DNA from: Cyclobacteriaceae bacterium
GTDB lineage: Bacteria > Bacteroidota > Bacteroidia > Cytophagales > Cyclobacteriaceae
Reading direction: 5' to 3'
Assembly: GCA_019638235.1 (NCBI GenBank)
Contig: JAHBUE010000001.1
Coordinates: 2,280,492 to 2,344,491 of the forward strand
DNA: 64,000 bases
Positions 35,017-44,567 of this stretch are shown here, piece by piece. The position numbers and the translations under genes are program-made. How positions within the stretch are numbered: the first letter of the stretch is position 1; each line of letters starts with the position of its first letter. The notes under the pieces were generated by a model that had not been told where the DNA came from, ran no database searches, and saw only the letters and a program-made list of their open reading frames with translations.

Positions 35017-37997
35017 TCTTCTACATATTGCCTGATTGCCTCAACCCATTTCAAATATCCCTGAGCGTTCAGGTGAAGTCCATCAATACTGTATTGCTTA
35101 TTCAGCTTTCCGTTTTCATCGCTAAACAACGGAACCAAATCAATATACTTAACTCCCTGCTTTTCGCAATAGGTTTTTAACTGTTTATTGATTTCAAGCA
35201 GACTTGCATTGGGGCGGGTAAAATGAATAGCATCTTCAACCGGTAGTACAGACTGCGTATATATTTTAGTGCCGGGAGAATCTTCACGGATTTGTTGAAT
35301 AATTTTTTGATGATTGCTCACTACATGGTCAACTGATTTTCCATAGGCAAGGTCGTTTGTCCCAATCATTACGAAAATTTTTTTCGGTTTTGATTCTGTA
35401 ACTTCTTTAAGTCGCCCAAGCACGCCATCTGTATCATCACCGCCAATGCCCCTGTTCTTGATGTTCGGATTTCCGCCAAACAATTCAAACCATTCTGCGC
35501 CATCGGTAATACTGTTTCCAAGAAAAATTATTTCATCTGGTGTGTTTGGTAAACTTTCAAAATGTTCTTTACGATGATAATAGTATGCTTTAACAGCACG
35601 GTTCCATTCGTCAAGTTCTTCCTTAAAGCGGTCATACTGCATAATGCTGTCTATTTCCGATTTAGTTAATGTGTTGCTCATTGAGGGCGGAACAGCTTCC
35701 GGTGACGCCCCCCATTTTTTATTAGGCTTAGGCCCCATCACTAAAACTAATGAACCACCGTTTACCAATTCATCATGATAAAACCAGGGTTTGTTAAGTG
35801 GCTTTCCATTTAACTTGGCCGACTGTATGTAAATATTTTTGTCGGATACATTTTTTGCTTCGATAACAAACTTGCCACCTTTATAATATTTAGGGTCAAG
35901 ATGTATGGTTGTCTTTTCAAATTTTGGTGTGCCTATTTCATAAATGGGTTTCAAAGACGAACCACCATCCATTTCAAATAATCCGATTGCGCTCATCGTA
36001 AACCATGAGCCCATCTGTCCCTGGTCTTCATCGCCAAGCCAGCCGTTCATGGGTGTGCTACCGTAATACTTACTCATGATTTCATTTGCCCACTTTTGCG
36101 TTAGCCAGGGCTTTTGAGAATAATTAAATAGATAGGCAGCTTGCATATTGGGTTGGTTACCGTGATTAACAGGCAGAACTCCCATTCCATCCAATGAATT
36201 GGATCCTAAATGCTCGGAGTTGAAATTATGCTCAGCCGATTCCTCGAAACCTTTTTCCAGGCGGTCATTAAATTCATCTAAGCCTACCAGTGAAATCAAT
36301 CCACTTAAATCATGTGGAACAAAATAGGTGTACTGCCAGGCATTACCTTCAACAAAACCTGAACCCAACCAGGCCACATCGCCAAACGGTGAAAAGTGTG
36401 CCCACGTACCGTCCCTGTTTTTTCTTCGCATGTAACCAACCGAAGGGTCAAAAATTTTCTTGTAGTTAAATGCACGTTTTGTGAACTCCATGTAATCCTT
36501 CTCTTTACCCAATGCTTTAGCCATCTGCGCAACTGTCCAATCATCAAACGCATACGCCAATGTATTTGAAACAGGTCCCACATCGTCAGGTACATACCCT
36601 AATTGCTTGTAATCGTTCAGGTGATGATTACCTACATAGCCCCCTCCTTCGTGCGGCCCGCCTTGTTCGGTTTGTATTTTAACCATCGCTTCATACGCTT
36701 TATTCACATCGAAATTGCGAATGCCTTTATGGTAAGCGTTAGTCAGCAACGAAATTTCGTGCGAAGCCACCATGATACCCGAATATTCAATACCTGTTGG
36801 CCCGCGTGGCAGCCATCCACCCCGGTCATAAATTTCAAGCATACTGTTCACCCAGTTGTTGGCGATTTCGGGAGTTGCCAACGACCAAAGCTGGTTCAGG
36901 TTCCAGAATGTAATCCAGAATCCGTCAGAACCATAAACAGGAAGGCCACTGTGCATGGTTTGCTCCTTCTCATACATATCCACATACTTACCGTTTACGT
37001 CACTCCATGTAGTGCGACCAGAGTATGCGCGATACATATTTGAATAAAATTTCATTTTCAATTCTTCATCCTTCGACTGCACATCAATGGTTGAAAGAAT
37101 TTTATTCCACTCATCTTTACTATCAGTAACAACTTTATCAAAATCCCAGTTATACGGATTCAATTCAGTTTCAAGATTTAAACGTGCTTGTTCCACGCTA
37201 ACTAATGATATTCCGGTCTGAACCATAATTTGTTCTCCGGCTTTTGTTTTGAAATTCAGGAAAGCGCCCACATCCCGATGTTCAAAGCCACCCGTTATAA
37301 ATTCAGTATTTCGTGTAATGTCTTCCTGCACCCAGCCATTCATCGAATCAAATGGCTTACTGAAACGCATTACGAAATGAAGAATATACTCATTATAATT
37401 TGCCTTGCGCAAGGATTGTTGATACACAAATCCTTCAATTTCTGTATTGCTTACTTTTTTTATCTGCGACCATGATATTTCATAACCATATTCTGTTGGT
37501 GTAAGCAAGTCAACTAAAATGCGTGCCGAATCGCTCTGCGGAAAAGTATAGCGATGAAAACCAGCGCGTGTTGTTGTGGTCAACTCGGCTTTAATGTTGT
37601 AATCATCCAACATCACGGAATAATACCCGGCTTCGCCTCTTTCAGTTTCATGCCGAAACCGCGACCGGTAACCGCTGTCGGGGTCGCGTTCTGTTCCGGG
37701 TTGTGTCTTCAACTCACCTGTTGTGGGCATCACTAACAATCCTCCCATCGTCCAGGAGTGAACGTGACTAAAGCCTGCAATATTTTCAATCGTATATTCA
37801 TAGCCTGCCTTCCAACCTTGCTCCTGGTTGTCGGGGCTGAGTTTTACCATTCCAAACGGACGAGTAGGGCCGGGAAATTGTTCCCACCGCGAATTGTGTG
37901 TACCAATCATAGTATTTACATAATCAACAGGACGCTTTTGCGCGATTGACGGAAGCGCAACGACAATGAGTAAGAGTAAGTAAACTAATTTCTTCAT
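35013..37997 (-). CDS. GH92 alpha-mannosidase fused to a C-terminal SGNH esterase domain
   Basis: A 994-residue exported two-enzyme protein. The start at 37997 gives the signal peptide MKKLVYLLLLIVVALPSIAQ and lies 19 bp after the upstream stop. Residues about 22-760 are GH92 (VDYVNTMIGTHNSRWEQFPG, HVHSWTMGGLLVMPTTGEL, GDEDQGQMGSWFTMSAIGLF), a calcium-dependent exo-alpha-mannosidase family. Residues about 815-994 are a complete SGNH hydrolase: FLGNSITDGAEW (Ser829), RGIGGDD, MIGTNDLAYG (Asn881) and DGLHLNAQG (Asp972, His975). The likely joint task is to deacylate and trim a decorated mannoside. Part of the PUL 2 operon. Confidence 0.9.
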   Translation of the reverse strand: MKKLVYLLLLIVVALPSIAQKRPVDYVNTMIGTHNSRWEQFPGPTRPFGMVKLSPDNQEQGWKAGYEYTIENIAGFSHVHSWTMGGLLVMPTTGELKTQPGTERDPDSGYRSRFRHETERGEAGYYSVMLDDYNIKAELTTTTRAGFHRYTFPQSDSARILVDLLTPTEYGYEISWSQIKKVSNTEIEGFVYQQSLRKANYNEYILHFVMRFSKPFDSMNGWVQEDITRNTEFITGGFEHRDVGAFLNFKTKAGEQIMVQTGISLVSVEQARLNLETELNPYNWDFDKVVTDSKDEWNKILSTIDVQSKDEELKMKFYSNMYRAYSGRTTWSDVNGKYVDMYEKEQTMHSGLPVYGSDGFWITFWNLNQLWSLATPEIANNWVNSMLEIYDRGGWLPRGPTGIEYSGIMVASHEISLLTNAYHKGIRNFDVNKAYEAMVKIQTEQGGPHEGGGYVGNHHLNDYKQLGYVPDDVGPVSNTLAYAFDDWTVAQMAKALGKEKDYMEFTKRAFNYKKIFDPSVGYMRRKNRDGTWAHFSPFGDVAWLGSGFVEGNAWQYTYFVPHDLSGLISLVGLDEFNDRLEKGFEESAEHNFNSEHLGSNSLDGMGVLPVNHGNQPNMQAAYLFNYSQKPWLTQKWANEIMSKYYGSTPMNGWLGDEDQGQMGSWFTMSAIGLFEMDGGSSLKPIYEIGTPKFEKTTIHLDPKYYKGGKFVIEAKNVSDKNIYIQSAKLNGKPLNKPWFYHDELVNGGSLVLVMGPKPNKKWGASPEAVPPSMSNTLTKSEIDSIMQYDRFKEELDEWNRAVKAYYYHRKEHFESLPNTPDEIIFLGNSITDGAEWFELFGGNPNIKNRGIGGDDTDGVLGRLKEVTESKPKKIFVMIGTNDLAYGKSVDHVVSNHQKIIQQIREDSPGTKIYTQSVLPVEDAIHFTRPNASLLEINKQLKTYCEKQGVKYIDLVPLFSDENGKLNKQYSIDGLHLNAQGYLKWVEAIRQYVEE

Positions 37998-38016
37998 AAT
38001 ACTTTCAGTTGATTGT

Positions 38017-40344
38017 TTAGTGATTTTCCTCAACCATCTTCACTTCATCTCCGGTTGAATCCAGTGTATAATATTTTCCTTTGTACTTAACGTGATAAAG
38101 TTTCCCTTTGAACGTCCAGTTCTTGTTTAGTTTGAGTGCCGTTCCATCTACCGAAGGATAGAAACCAAAAAATCCTTTCAACATTACTTGCGACATGGCT
38201 ATGCCTGATGATGATTCGCGATTATGCCAACCGCGTTTAGCTATCCGCACTTTTGCATCTTTCTCCCATTTTCTTTCGCCCCACAACTCGTGCGCTTGCG
38301 CCCAGATTCCCTCATTGGTAACAGGTTCAATAGCGTGATAAAAATCAAGCGCCTTTTGCGGATACCCAAGCTGTACAAGCGCATCCATAGTTCCGGCCGG
38401 CCAGCCATCAAATGCACCAAGCGGGCCATGGTCGGGGCGGTCAGAATCTTTTGCAGCTACATCTTCAATAGATTGAGCGCGCATCCAGTTATCGGTGATT
38501 AACTCACGGTAAGCAAACGACATCATCTCACCTTTAATATGAGCCGGAATATCGTTTGGTAAATACCTGCCCATGAACATGAAGTCAAGGCAATGCCGAA
38601 CTTCAATCATCCTTCCATCAGGATATAAACTGTTCCACACCCCGTTACCCGCATAGAGTTTTAACAGACGTTCAATCATTTCATCCGCTTCAGTACGGAG
38701 TTCGTTTGCTTTCAATGTATTTCCGGCTTGCTCATGGAATGAGGCTGTTTCGCGCATCATCCAGATGTACCCCGCATTGAAGGAAGGCACAATATGTTTA
38801 TAGGTTGGAACACACTCCAATAAATTCCATTCATCATCACCAAAATCGGCAAGCCTATACATATCATCCATATTTTTCGATTCATCATAAATCGAAATAC
38901 GTTTCCAGTTTAACGCATACTGTTCGAGATGTTCAAGAACAGTTTTTCCTTGAATGTTCTCTTTCAGAAATTCCGTATCGCCCGATATGGTCAGGTATGC
39001 GCGCATCATCTGAAACAACGCCCAATAGTTTGCCGAGTAGCCATTACCAACACCACCTCCGTTAAAATTATCCTGCCCAAAATGTTTGCTTGGGTCAATT
39101 CCAACCCATGCAGTCAAATGGTTTTTCATCATATCAGGGTCAACTACTCCCCACAACGTTGCCCATTCGGTGATGTCCCAAAAGAATGTAATGCTTGCCC
39201 CCCATCGCGGCCCGCCCGTGAGAAATACTTTTTCATGCTGCGGCAGATTGGTGTTCATCAGATAAAGCATTGTGAGCGGCCCGGTGTAATACACTTTGTT
39301 TGCTACTGCATCATTGGATTCAAGAACAGGGAAAGTACCGGACAGTGTTTTATTGTTGGGTTTGAATATATCTTCCCATAAAAACTCCCACGTTGATTGC
39401 ACACCATCCCATACCGATTCAAAATTTTGTTCGGTCAATGGAAGCATTTGTTTTACGGAGTTTGGTTCACCACCCCACGCCATCGCAAATCGGATAGTTT
39501 TCGCCTCATCCGAATTGAGTTCAACATTCCATAAAGATATAGCTCCTGATTGGCGAAGCGATTGCGAATCTGAATTCGTGATAATGGAGTATCCGGTTGT
39601 TGTTTCAGTTTCCTTATCGCTGATAAGCACAATTCCTTCATCTGTATGTGCTGTGTATTTCTTGCTGTCTAAAATTTCGTCATCAGAAGGCCAGGAAACC
39701 TTCTTCATCGTTTTGGTCGGGCGGCCATTGATTAATTCTTCAACTTCCTTGTCAACACTATTTTTTCCCGTCCCGATATAATCGCGCATATTCTCAATAA
39801 CATCATCGCGCGTGGTCGTTACTCCGGTTAATGTTGGATACGGATACCACCATTGCCATTCAGGTTCAGGGTACTTGCTGATAAAACCAATATGGTCTAT
39901 CATTATAGTGTATGATTGCTGTTGATTAGTCGTGTTCCTGAGTTCAACTTCCCATAGAATCAGGTTCTCATTCGGAACCATTCGCGTGGCACTGTTAATT
40001 TCAACATTATCGGATATTGATTTCCGCAATGCCTGATACGGCTGCCAGCGATAATGCGTAACCAATGGCGTTTGACCGTTCACTTTCATGACTCCGGTAT
40101 GATAGCCACCCGAATACGGAGCCGAAGCAAACCAGCTTAACGAGGTCATGTCTTTATTAACAAGGGCCTGCGCACGAAAATTCCGAAGCGAGGGTTCCAT
40201 ATCAACGGTATCAACCGAAACCCACTGCCCTGAAAGTGTTTCCAATGAAGGAATGTTCAGCGTAATATCTTTTACAGTCGTTCCCTTATTTCCGCAGGAA
40301 AACAATAAAAGAGTTAACAGACTGATGAAGATAATTTTTCTCAT
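38017..40344 (-). CDS. Putative (alpha/alpha)6-barrel glycoside hydrolase lipoprotein
   Basis: A 775-residue lipoprotein (lipobox LLLFSC). The N-terminal third (about 25-300) is a beta-sandwich. The rest (about 330-740) looks like a six-hairpin toroid of the GH63/GH37/glucoamylase-like kind: GGPRWGASITFFWDITEWAT, a Gly/Asn loop NFNGGGVGNGYSANYWALFQ, ADFGDDEWNLLECVPTYKH, and GPLGAFDGWPAGTMDAL. Candidate acids are the Asp in FFWDITEW and the Asp/Glu of FGDDEW. I cannot name the CAZy family. It lies between the ROK kinase and the GH92 gene and probably removes a further sugar from the same substrate. Confidence 0.65.
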   Translation of the reverse strand: MRKIIFISLLTLLLFSCGNKGTTVKDITLNIPSLETLSGQWVSVDTVDMEPSLRNFRAQALVNKDMTSLSWFASAPYSGGYHTGVMKVNGQTPLVTHYRWQPYQALRKSISDNVEINSATRMVPNENLILWEVELRNTTNQQQSYTIMIDHIGFISKYPEPEWQWWYPYPTLTGVTTTRDDVIENMRDYIGTGKNSVDKEVEELINGRPTKTMKKVSWPSDDEILDSKKYTAHTDEGIVLISDKETETTTGYSIITNSDSQSLRQSGAISLWNVELNSDEAKTIRFAMAWGGEPNSVKQMLPLTEQNFESVWDGVQSTWEFLWEDIFKPNNKTLSGTFPVLESNDAVANKVYYTGPLTMLYLMNTNLPQHEKVFLTGGPRWGASITFFWDITEWATLWGVVDPDMMKNHLTAWVGIDPSKHFGQDNFNGGGVGNGYSANYWALFQMMRAYLTISGDTEFLKENIQGKTVLEHLEQYALNWKRISIYDESKNMDDMYRLADFGDDEWNLLECVPTYKHIVPSFNAGYIWMMRETASFHEQAGNTLKANELRTEADEMIERLLKLYAGNGVWNSLYPDGRMIEVRHCLDFMFMGRYLPNDIPAHIKGEMMSFAYRELITDNWMRAQSIEDVAAKDSDRPDHGPLGAFDGWPAGTMDALVQLGYPQKALDFYHAIEPVTNEGIWAQAHELWGERKWEKDAKVRIAKRGWHNRESSSGIAMSQVMLKGFFGFYPSVDGTALKLNKNWTFKGKLYHVKYKGKYYTLDSTGDEVKMVEENH

Positions 40345-41444
40345 ACTAAATTATTCTGAAGTTTTTCAAGAGCAAGTGCGTAGGCTCCAAGAGAAGTTGC
40401 AAAACTGCTATCAATATTGCACAACGCTATACCTGTGCGCTGCATCGAATCGTATTGAATGGTTTCTCCTGACCTTGGAACAACAATCGATTCGGGATTA
40501 CCCTTCGCAAATTCATCAAACACCGTAGGGTCTTCTAAATTGTAAACTTTAAAAGAAAGCCTGCTATGCGCTGTGCCTTTAAAATCCTCAATCTGTCGGT
40601 TAACTTCATTAAACATGGCGGGTGCGAACACATCCCAGTTTTTTGAAAGTCCGCCACCAATCACTACTACACCATCTATCAGCGTAAGCACATTAACAAT
40701 TGACGCACCCAATGCTTTTCCAAATTGCAAGAAAGATTCTTGTGCTGCCTGCACATTACCAGCACCCCTACCAGTTGCAATCTCATAAATATCGCGGGGC
40801 ATTAGTTGTGCATCAAACGGAATGTTGGCATACTCTGCATAAACACGTTGAATTGCGCGCGTGCTGATGCTCTCTTCCGCATTCCAGTTTGGGTTAGTCG
40901 CGTTTAACGTGTTATGGATTTCTGCCCCGCATGAATTATCGCCACGCACCAGCTCGCCATTGGCTACAATGCCACAACCAAAGCCGGTGCCCAATGTAAT
41001 GCCAACTAAGTTTTGAAATTGTTTGCTACTACCGGCATCGCGGAGTCGTTGATTTAGTGCAGGCAGGAAACCAGCCCGCGCAACACCAAGTGCGAAAAGA
41101 TTTCCATCGTTGTTGATGAGTACCGGAACATTAAAATGATGTTTTAGTATGGGGCCTAATGGAACGGGTTTCCGGAAGGCATTGAAATTAGGAAGGTTGC
41201 CGATTATGCCAAGGTCATAATCGGCAGGGCCGGGAAAAGCAAAACTAATTACTTCGTATGTGCCAACCTTTTCAGCCACCTGCTCAAATCCTGAAATGAT
41301 TGCACCAATACATTTATCATAATCGTGTGCATTGGCAGGAAGCGTTATGGGTTCAATTATTTCTTTGAAATTCCTGAACGCGGAAAACACCAGGTTTGTT
41401 CCACCTGCATCGAGGGTTAATACTGTGGTGTTTCTCTCCGTCAT
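40341..41444 (-). CDS. ROK family sugar kinase
   Basis: A 367-residue cytosolic ROK protein. The phosphate-1 motif LTLDAGGTNLVFSAF, the sugar-binding block INNDGNLFALG, the LGTGFGCGIVANGELVRG loop and the EIHNTL region (in place of the usual E-x-G-H zinc/sugar segment) are visible. There is no helix-turn-helix, so it is a kinase rather than a repressor. At 367 residues it is somewhat longer than glucokinases (about 300). The context (GH92, sugar MFS, phosphomannose isomerase) points to mannose or fructose as substrate. Overlaps the preceding glycosidase gene by 4 bp. Confidence 0.85.
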   Translation of the reverse strand: MTERNTTVLTLDAGGTNLVFSAFRNFKEIIEPITLPANAHDYDKCIGAIISGFEQVAEKVGTYEVISFAFPGPADYDLGIIGNLPNFNAFRKPVPLGPILKHHFNVPVLINNDGNLFALGVARAGFLPALNQRLRDAGSSKQFQNLVGITLGTGFGCGIVANGELVRGDNSCGAEIHNTLNATNPNWNAEESISTRAIQRVYAEYANIPFDAQLMPRDIYEIATGRGAGNVQAAQESFLQFGKALGASIVNVLTLIDGVVVIGGGLSKNWDVFAPAMFNEVNRQIEDFKGTAHSRLSFKVYNLEDPTVFDEFAKGNPESIVVPRSGETIQYDSMQRTGIALCNIDSSFATSLGAYALALEKLQNNLV

Positions 41445-41459
41445 TCAGTTACAGGTTCA

Positions 41460-42815
41460 CTACTGCTTAGTCCAGTATTTTTCTATCTCTTCCAACGTCT
41501 TCCCTTTTGTTTCGGGAATCATTTTATACGTAAACAGAAGTAATGCTATGGCATTAGCTCCGAAAATCCAGAATGTAATTGCCCCGCCTACTTCACTTAG
41601 TAGTATGGGTGTTAATTGTGTAACCAACACCACTCCAATCCATATTGTAAACACGGCAAACGACATGGCAATGCCACGGGTTTTGTTGGGAAAGATTTCG
41701 GAAATCAAAACCCACGGAATGGGGCCGAGTGATGAGGCGAAGCTCGCTATGAAACCGAGGATAAAAAGTAATAACAGTGGCCCTGAGCTTAATTCAAAAA
41801 AGAAAACTATTCCCACTCCTATCAGGCAACTAATCATTCCGCTAATGCCCCACAATAATAATTTTCTTCTGCCGGCACGGTCAATCAACCTAATGGCGAC
41901 AAATGTAAATACCGTGTTGGTTACACCAATGATTACCGTTTGCAGTAATGCCGAGTCGGTTCCAAAGCCTACACTCTTAAATATTTCGGGTGCGTAATAA
42001 ATGATTGCGTTGATGCCGGTAATCTGCGAAAAGAGCGCAAGGAATACACCAATAATCATGGCTGTGCGTAGGCCCGGAGCGAACAACTCACCAATCGTAC
42101 CTTTCTCCTCAGTAAATGTTTGTTTAATTTCCTGCATCACCTCTCCTGCTCTTTCTTTACCGTTTACCTTTTCAAGAATTTTCATGGCTTCTGCATTCCG
42201 GTTTTTACTTGCAAGCCAACGCGGACTCTCCGGAACAAAGAACAGCGCAATTAAAAAGAGTAATGCCGGAATAGTTTCTGAACCCAGCATATAGCGCCAG
42301 CCAAGATCAATATTCCATTGTTCATCACCGGCTCCGGCAATCAATAAATTAATAAAGTATATCAGGTTAATACCGATTACTATGGCTAACTGATAAAGCG
42401 TTACCAGTGTACCTCGTTTACTGGCGGGCGAAATTTCAGAAATGTAGAGTGGCGAAAGCATAGAGGCAGCCCCCACTCCTATTCCACCAATAAACCGTGC
42501 AATCACAAACTGCGTAAGATTGACGGGTATGGCAGAACCAATAGAAGAAGTTGCAAAAAGTATGGCCGTAATGATAAGGACTTTCTTTCTGCCTATTTTA
42601 TCGCTTGCATAGCCGGCAAACATGGCGCCCACAACACAACCCCATATTGCACTGGATGCCGCCCAGCCGGTCATAGCCGGTGTAAGCTGAAATTTTGTTT
42701 CGAGAAAACCAATTGCACCGGCTATTACTGCGGTGTCGTATCCAAACAGCAAACCACCAATGGCTGCAATGGCCGATACGAAATAAATGAACTTGAGATT
42801 GATGCTCTCCTGCAT
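41460..42815 (-). CDS. MFS sugar transporter (sugar porter family)
   Basis: A 451-residue inner-membrane transporter with twelve helices. Sugar-porter signatures are GYDTAVIAGAIGFLE, ASDKIGRKKVLI, RFIGGIGVGAASMLSPLYIS, VPESPRWL, GRRKLLLWG, GPIPWVLISEIFPNKTRGIA and PETKGKTLEEIEKYW. These proteins (XylE/GLUT-like) import monosaccharides with protons or by facilitation. It would carry sugar released by the PUL 2 glycosidases into the cytosol for the ROK kinase and isomerase next to it. Confidence 0.94.
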   Translation of the reverse strand: MQESINLKFIYFVSAIAAIGGLLFGYDTAVIAGAIGFLETKFQLTPAMTGWAASSAIWGCVVGAMFAGYASDKIGRKKVLIITAILFATSSIGSAIPVNLTQFVIARFIGGIGVGAASMLSPLYISEISPASKRGTLVTLYQLAIVIGINLIYFINLLIAGAGDEQWNIDLGWRYMLGSETIPALLFLIALFFVPESPRWLASKNRNAEAMKILEKVNGKERAGEVMQEIKQTFTEEKGTIGELFAPGLRTAMIIGVFLALFSQITGINAIIYYAPEIFKSVGFGTDSALLQTVIIGVTNTVFTFVAIRLIDRAGRRKLLLWGISGMISCLIGVGIVFFFELSSGPLLLLFILGFIASFASSLGPIPWVLISEIFPNKTRGIAMSFAVFTIWIGVVLVTQLTPILLSEVGGAITFWIFGANAIALLLFTYKMIPETKGKTLEEIEKYWTKQ

Positions 42816-42819
42816 ATTT

Positions 42820-44553
42820 TTATTTTCTAACGTAAGCCTTAATCACTCCTATTTCTTTTCCTTCACTCAATCCTGTTGGGCGTATGGTGTATTCCTCAAC
42901 ATTGGCAGGAACAATAAATGCTTCTGCATAATTAACAAGAAAAGGTTCAAATGAATTATCTGGACTTTCAACCACAGCTTGCTCGCCTTCTACCACCATC
43001 AGCACATTTACGGTATCATCTGTACGATGACTTACCGTGCCCGAATGCCAGTATCTTCGTGTTTCGATAAATTGAAGGGCGTGAAGCCCTGTTTGTTCTT
43101 CACGCCACTCATCGCTTTCTGTTACTGTGCTTATCTTGTTAACCAGGTTGGCTTCTGTCCATGCAGGTTGCCTGTCCCACTGGATAACATTAATACCATG
43201 ATCAATGTTAATCGGTCGGGGTTTTCCGTCAAGTCCTAATCGTGCCCAATCCCACAATTTGAACGTAAAAATGTAGGGTGTTGCACTGATTTCAAGCACC
43301 ATACATCCGGTTGCAGAACAATGAACTGTGCCGGCAGGAATTAAAAAGTGATCGTGCTTTTTTGCCGACCACCGTTGTGCGTATTTATCGGCATCAAAAA
43401 TATGACCGTTCGACTGGGCTTTTCTAAGATCAGCAATCATCCCTTCCTGATCAACATTCTCTTTTAATCCAAGGTAAACCGTTGCGTCATCTGTTGCATC
43501 AAGAATATAGTAACTTTCATCCTGTGTATAGGGCATCCCGAATTTTTCGCGGATGTATTCCTTAAGCGGATGAACCTGGAGGCTTAAATTACCACCATCG
43601 ATAGTATCGAGAAAATCAAAACGTATCGGAAATTCATCTCCAAAAAGCTTTTGTACGTGTTGCCCCAATAGTTCTTTCGGTTTTGAAAAAACAAGATTGA
43701 TAGAAGGCGTTTCAAATTTTACGCCATTAAAATCCAGCAACAAACTGTTTTCTTCAGGAACGCAATTAAAGCACCAGGCATAGTTTGAAGCCTCAGGGTC
43801 AAGATTAAATTTTTCCTTCATCCACTGCCCACCCCAGGGCCCCGGATCAAAAAATGGCACTACACTAAAAGGCTGACGAACAGTCTGCTCCATAGCTGCA
43901 CTGAACATCGCAGCGCTTATCATCTTGGGGTTTGCCTGATTGTTGGTATCAAGGATAAAATCCCAACGGCTCATTAATTCTTTTTTCAGGTTATCGCACA
44001 AGCGCCAATCCAAAAAGAAGCCACGTTTATATTTTGTTTCAATCTTATCGTTGCGATTTGCAAGGCCAATGTTTGCCACCGCATTCTTGCGCATTCGTAA
44101 TTGAATCTCCCAGCGCGCCATATCGGCATAAATTAATAAACGAGGATTATCAATTAGTAAAGAAGCTCCGGTTCCTATAACAAACACAAGCTCTTCCTGT
44201 GCTACCTTTTTTTTAATTTCGGAAATACGGGAGTCATCAAACAAATCTTTCATGTTCAGATTTGTGATAACACCAAAAATCCGGTCGTCCGTAACGCTGG
44301 GGTGCGTGATGCGGATAATTTCACCTTCGCTTTTAAGCGCTGTCGCTGAGTTAATAACTTTTGCGGTTGGGAATTTCTGCTCAACGATTGGCAACATATC
44401 CTCTACCATAATACCCTGGTAGCATTCAATTACAATTGATGTTGCTTTTCGTTGCTCTATCTCCTGACTTACTTTTTCAAGGATAGCATCCCAGCCGGTA
44501 AGGCACGGCTCCTGGTTTTTAATTTTTACAAAAGGTGATTTATTAAAAGGCAT
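42820..44553 (-). CDS. manA: Class I mannose-6-phosphate isomerase with long N-terminal extension
   Basis: A 577-residue cytosolic enzyme converting mannose-6-phosphate and fructose-6-phosphate. The cupin catalytic part begins at about residue 237 (DPGPWGGQWMKEKFNL). Zinc ligands are seen in SLQVHPLKEY (Gln326, His328), DESYY (Glu347) and PAGTVHC (His411). The first 230 residues are not part of the isomerase. They contain VFVIGTGASLLIDNPRLLIY and YADMARWEIQLRMR, which look like a nucleotide-kinase-type alpha/beta fold without a clear P-loop. The extension's role is unknown. It sits between susD and the MFS gene in PUL 2. Confidence 0.85.
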   Translation of the reverse strand: MPFNKSPFVKIKNQEPCLTGWDAILEKVSQEIEQRKATSIVIECYQGIMVEDMLPIVEQKFPTAKVINSATALKSEGEIIRITHPSVTDDRIFGVITNLNMKDLFDDSRISEIKKKVAQEELVFVIGTGASLLIDNPRLLIYADMARWEIQLRMRKNAVANIGLANRNDKIETKYKRGFFLDWRLCDNLKKELMSRWDFILDTNNQANPKMISAAMFSAAMEQTVRQPFSVVPFFDPGPWGGQWMKEKFNLDPEASNYAWCFNCVPEENSLLLDFNGVKFETPSINLVFSKPKELLGQHVQKLFGDEFPIRFDFLDTIDGGNLSLQVHPLKEYIREKFGMPYTQDESYYILDATDDATVYLGLKENVDQEGMIADLRKAQSNGHIFDADKYAQRWSAKKHDHFLIPAGTVHCSATGCMVLEISATPYIFTFKLWDWARLGLDGKPRPINIDHGINVIQWDRQPAWTEANLVNKISTVTESDEWREEQTGLHALQFIETRRYWHSGTVSHRTDDTVNVLMVVEGEQAVVESPDNSFEPFLVNYAEAFIVPANVEEYTIRPTGLSEGKEIGVIKAYVRK

Positions 44554-44567
44554 TTCAAAAAACTTGA

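Noticed and set aside
40341..41444. ROK protein considered as a NagC/XylR-type repressor
   Set aside because: The protein begins directly with the ATP-binding LTLDAGGTN motif and has no N-terminal helix-turn-helix.
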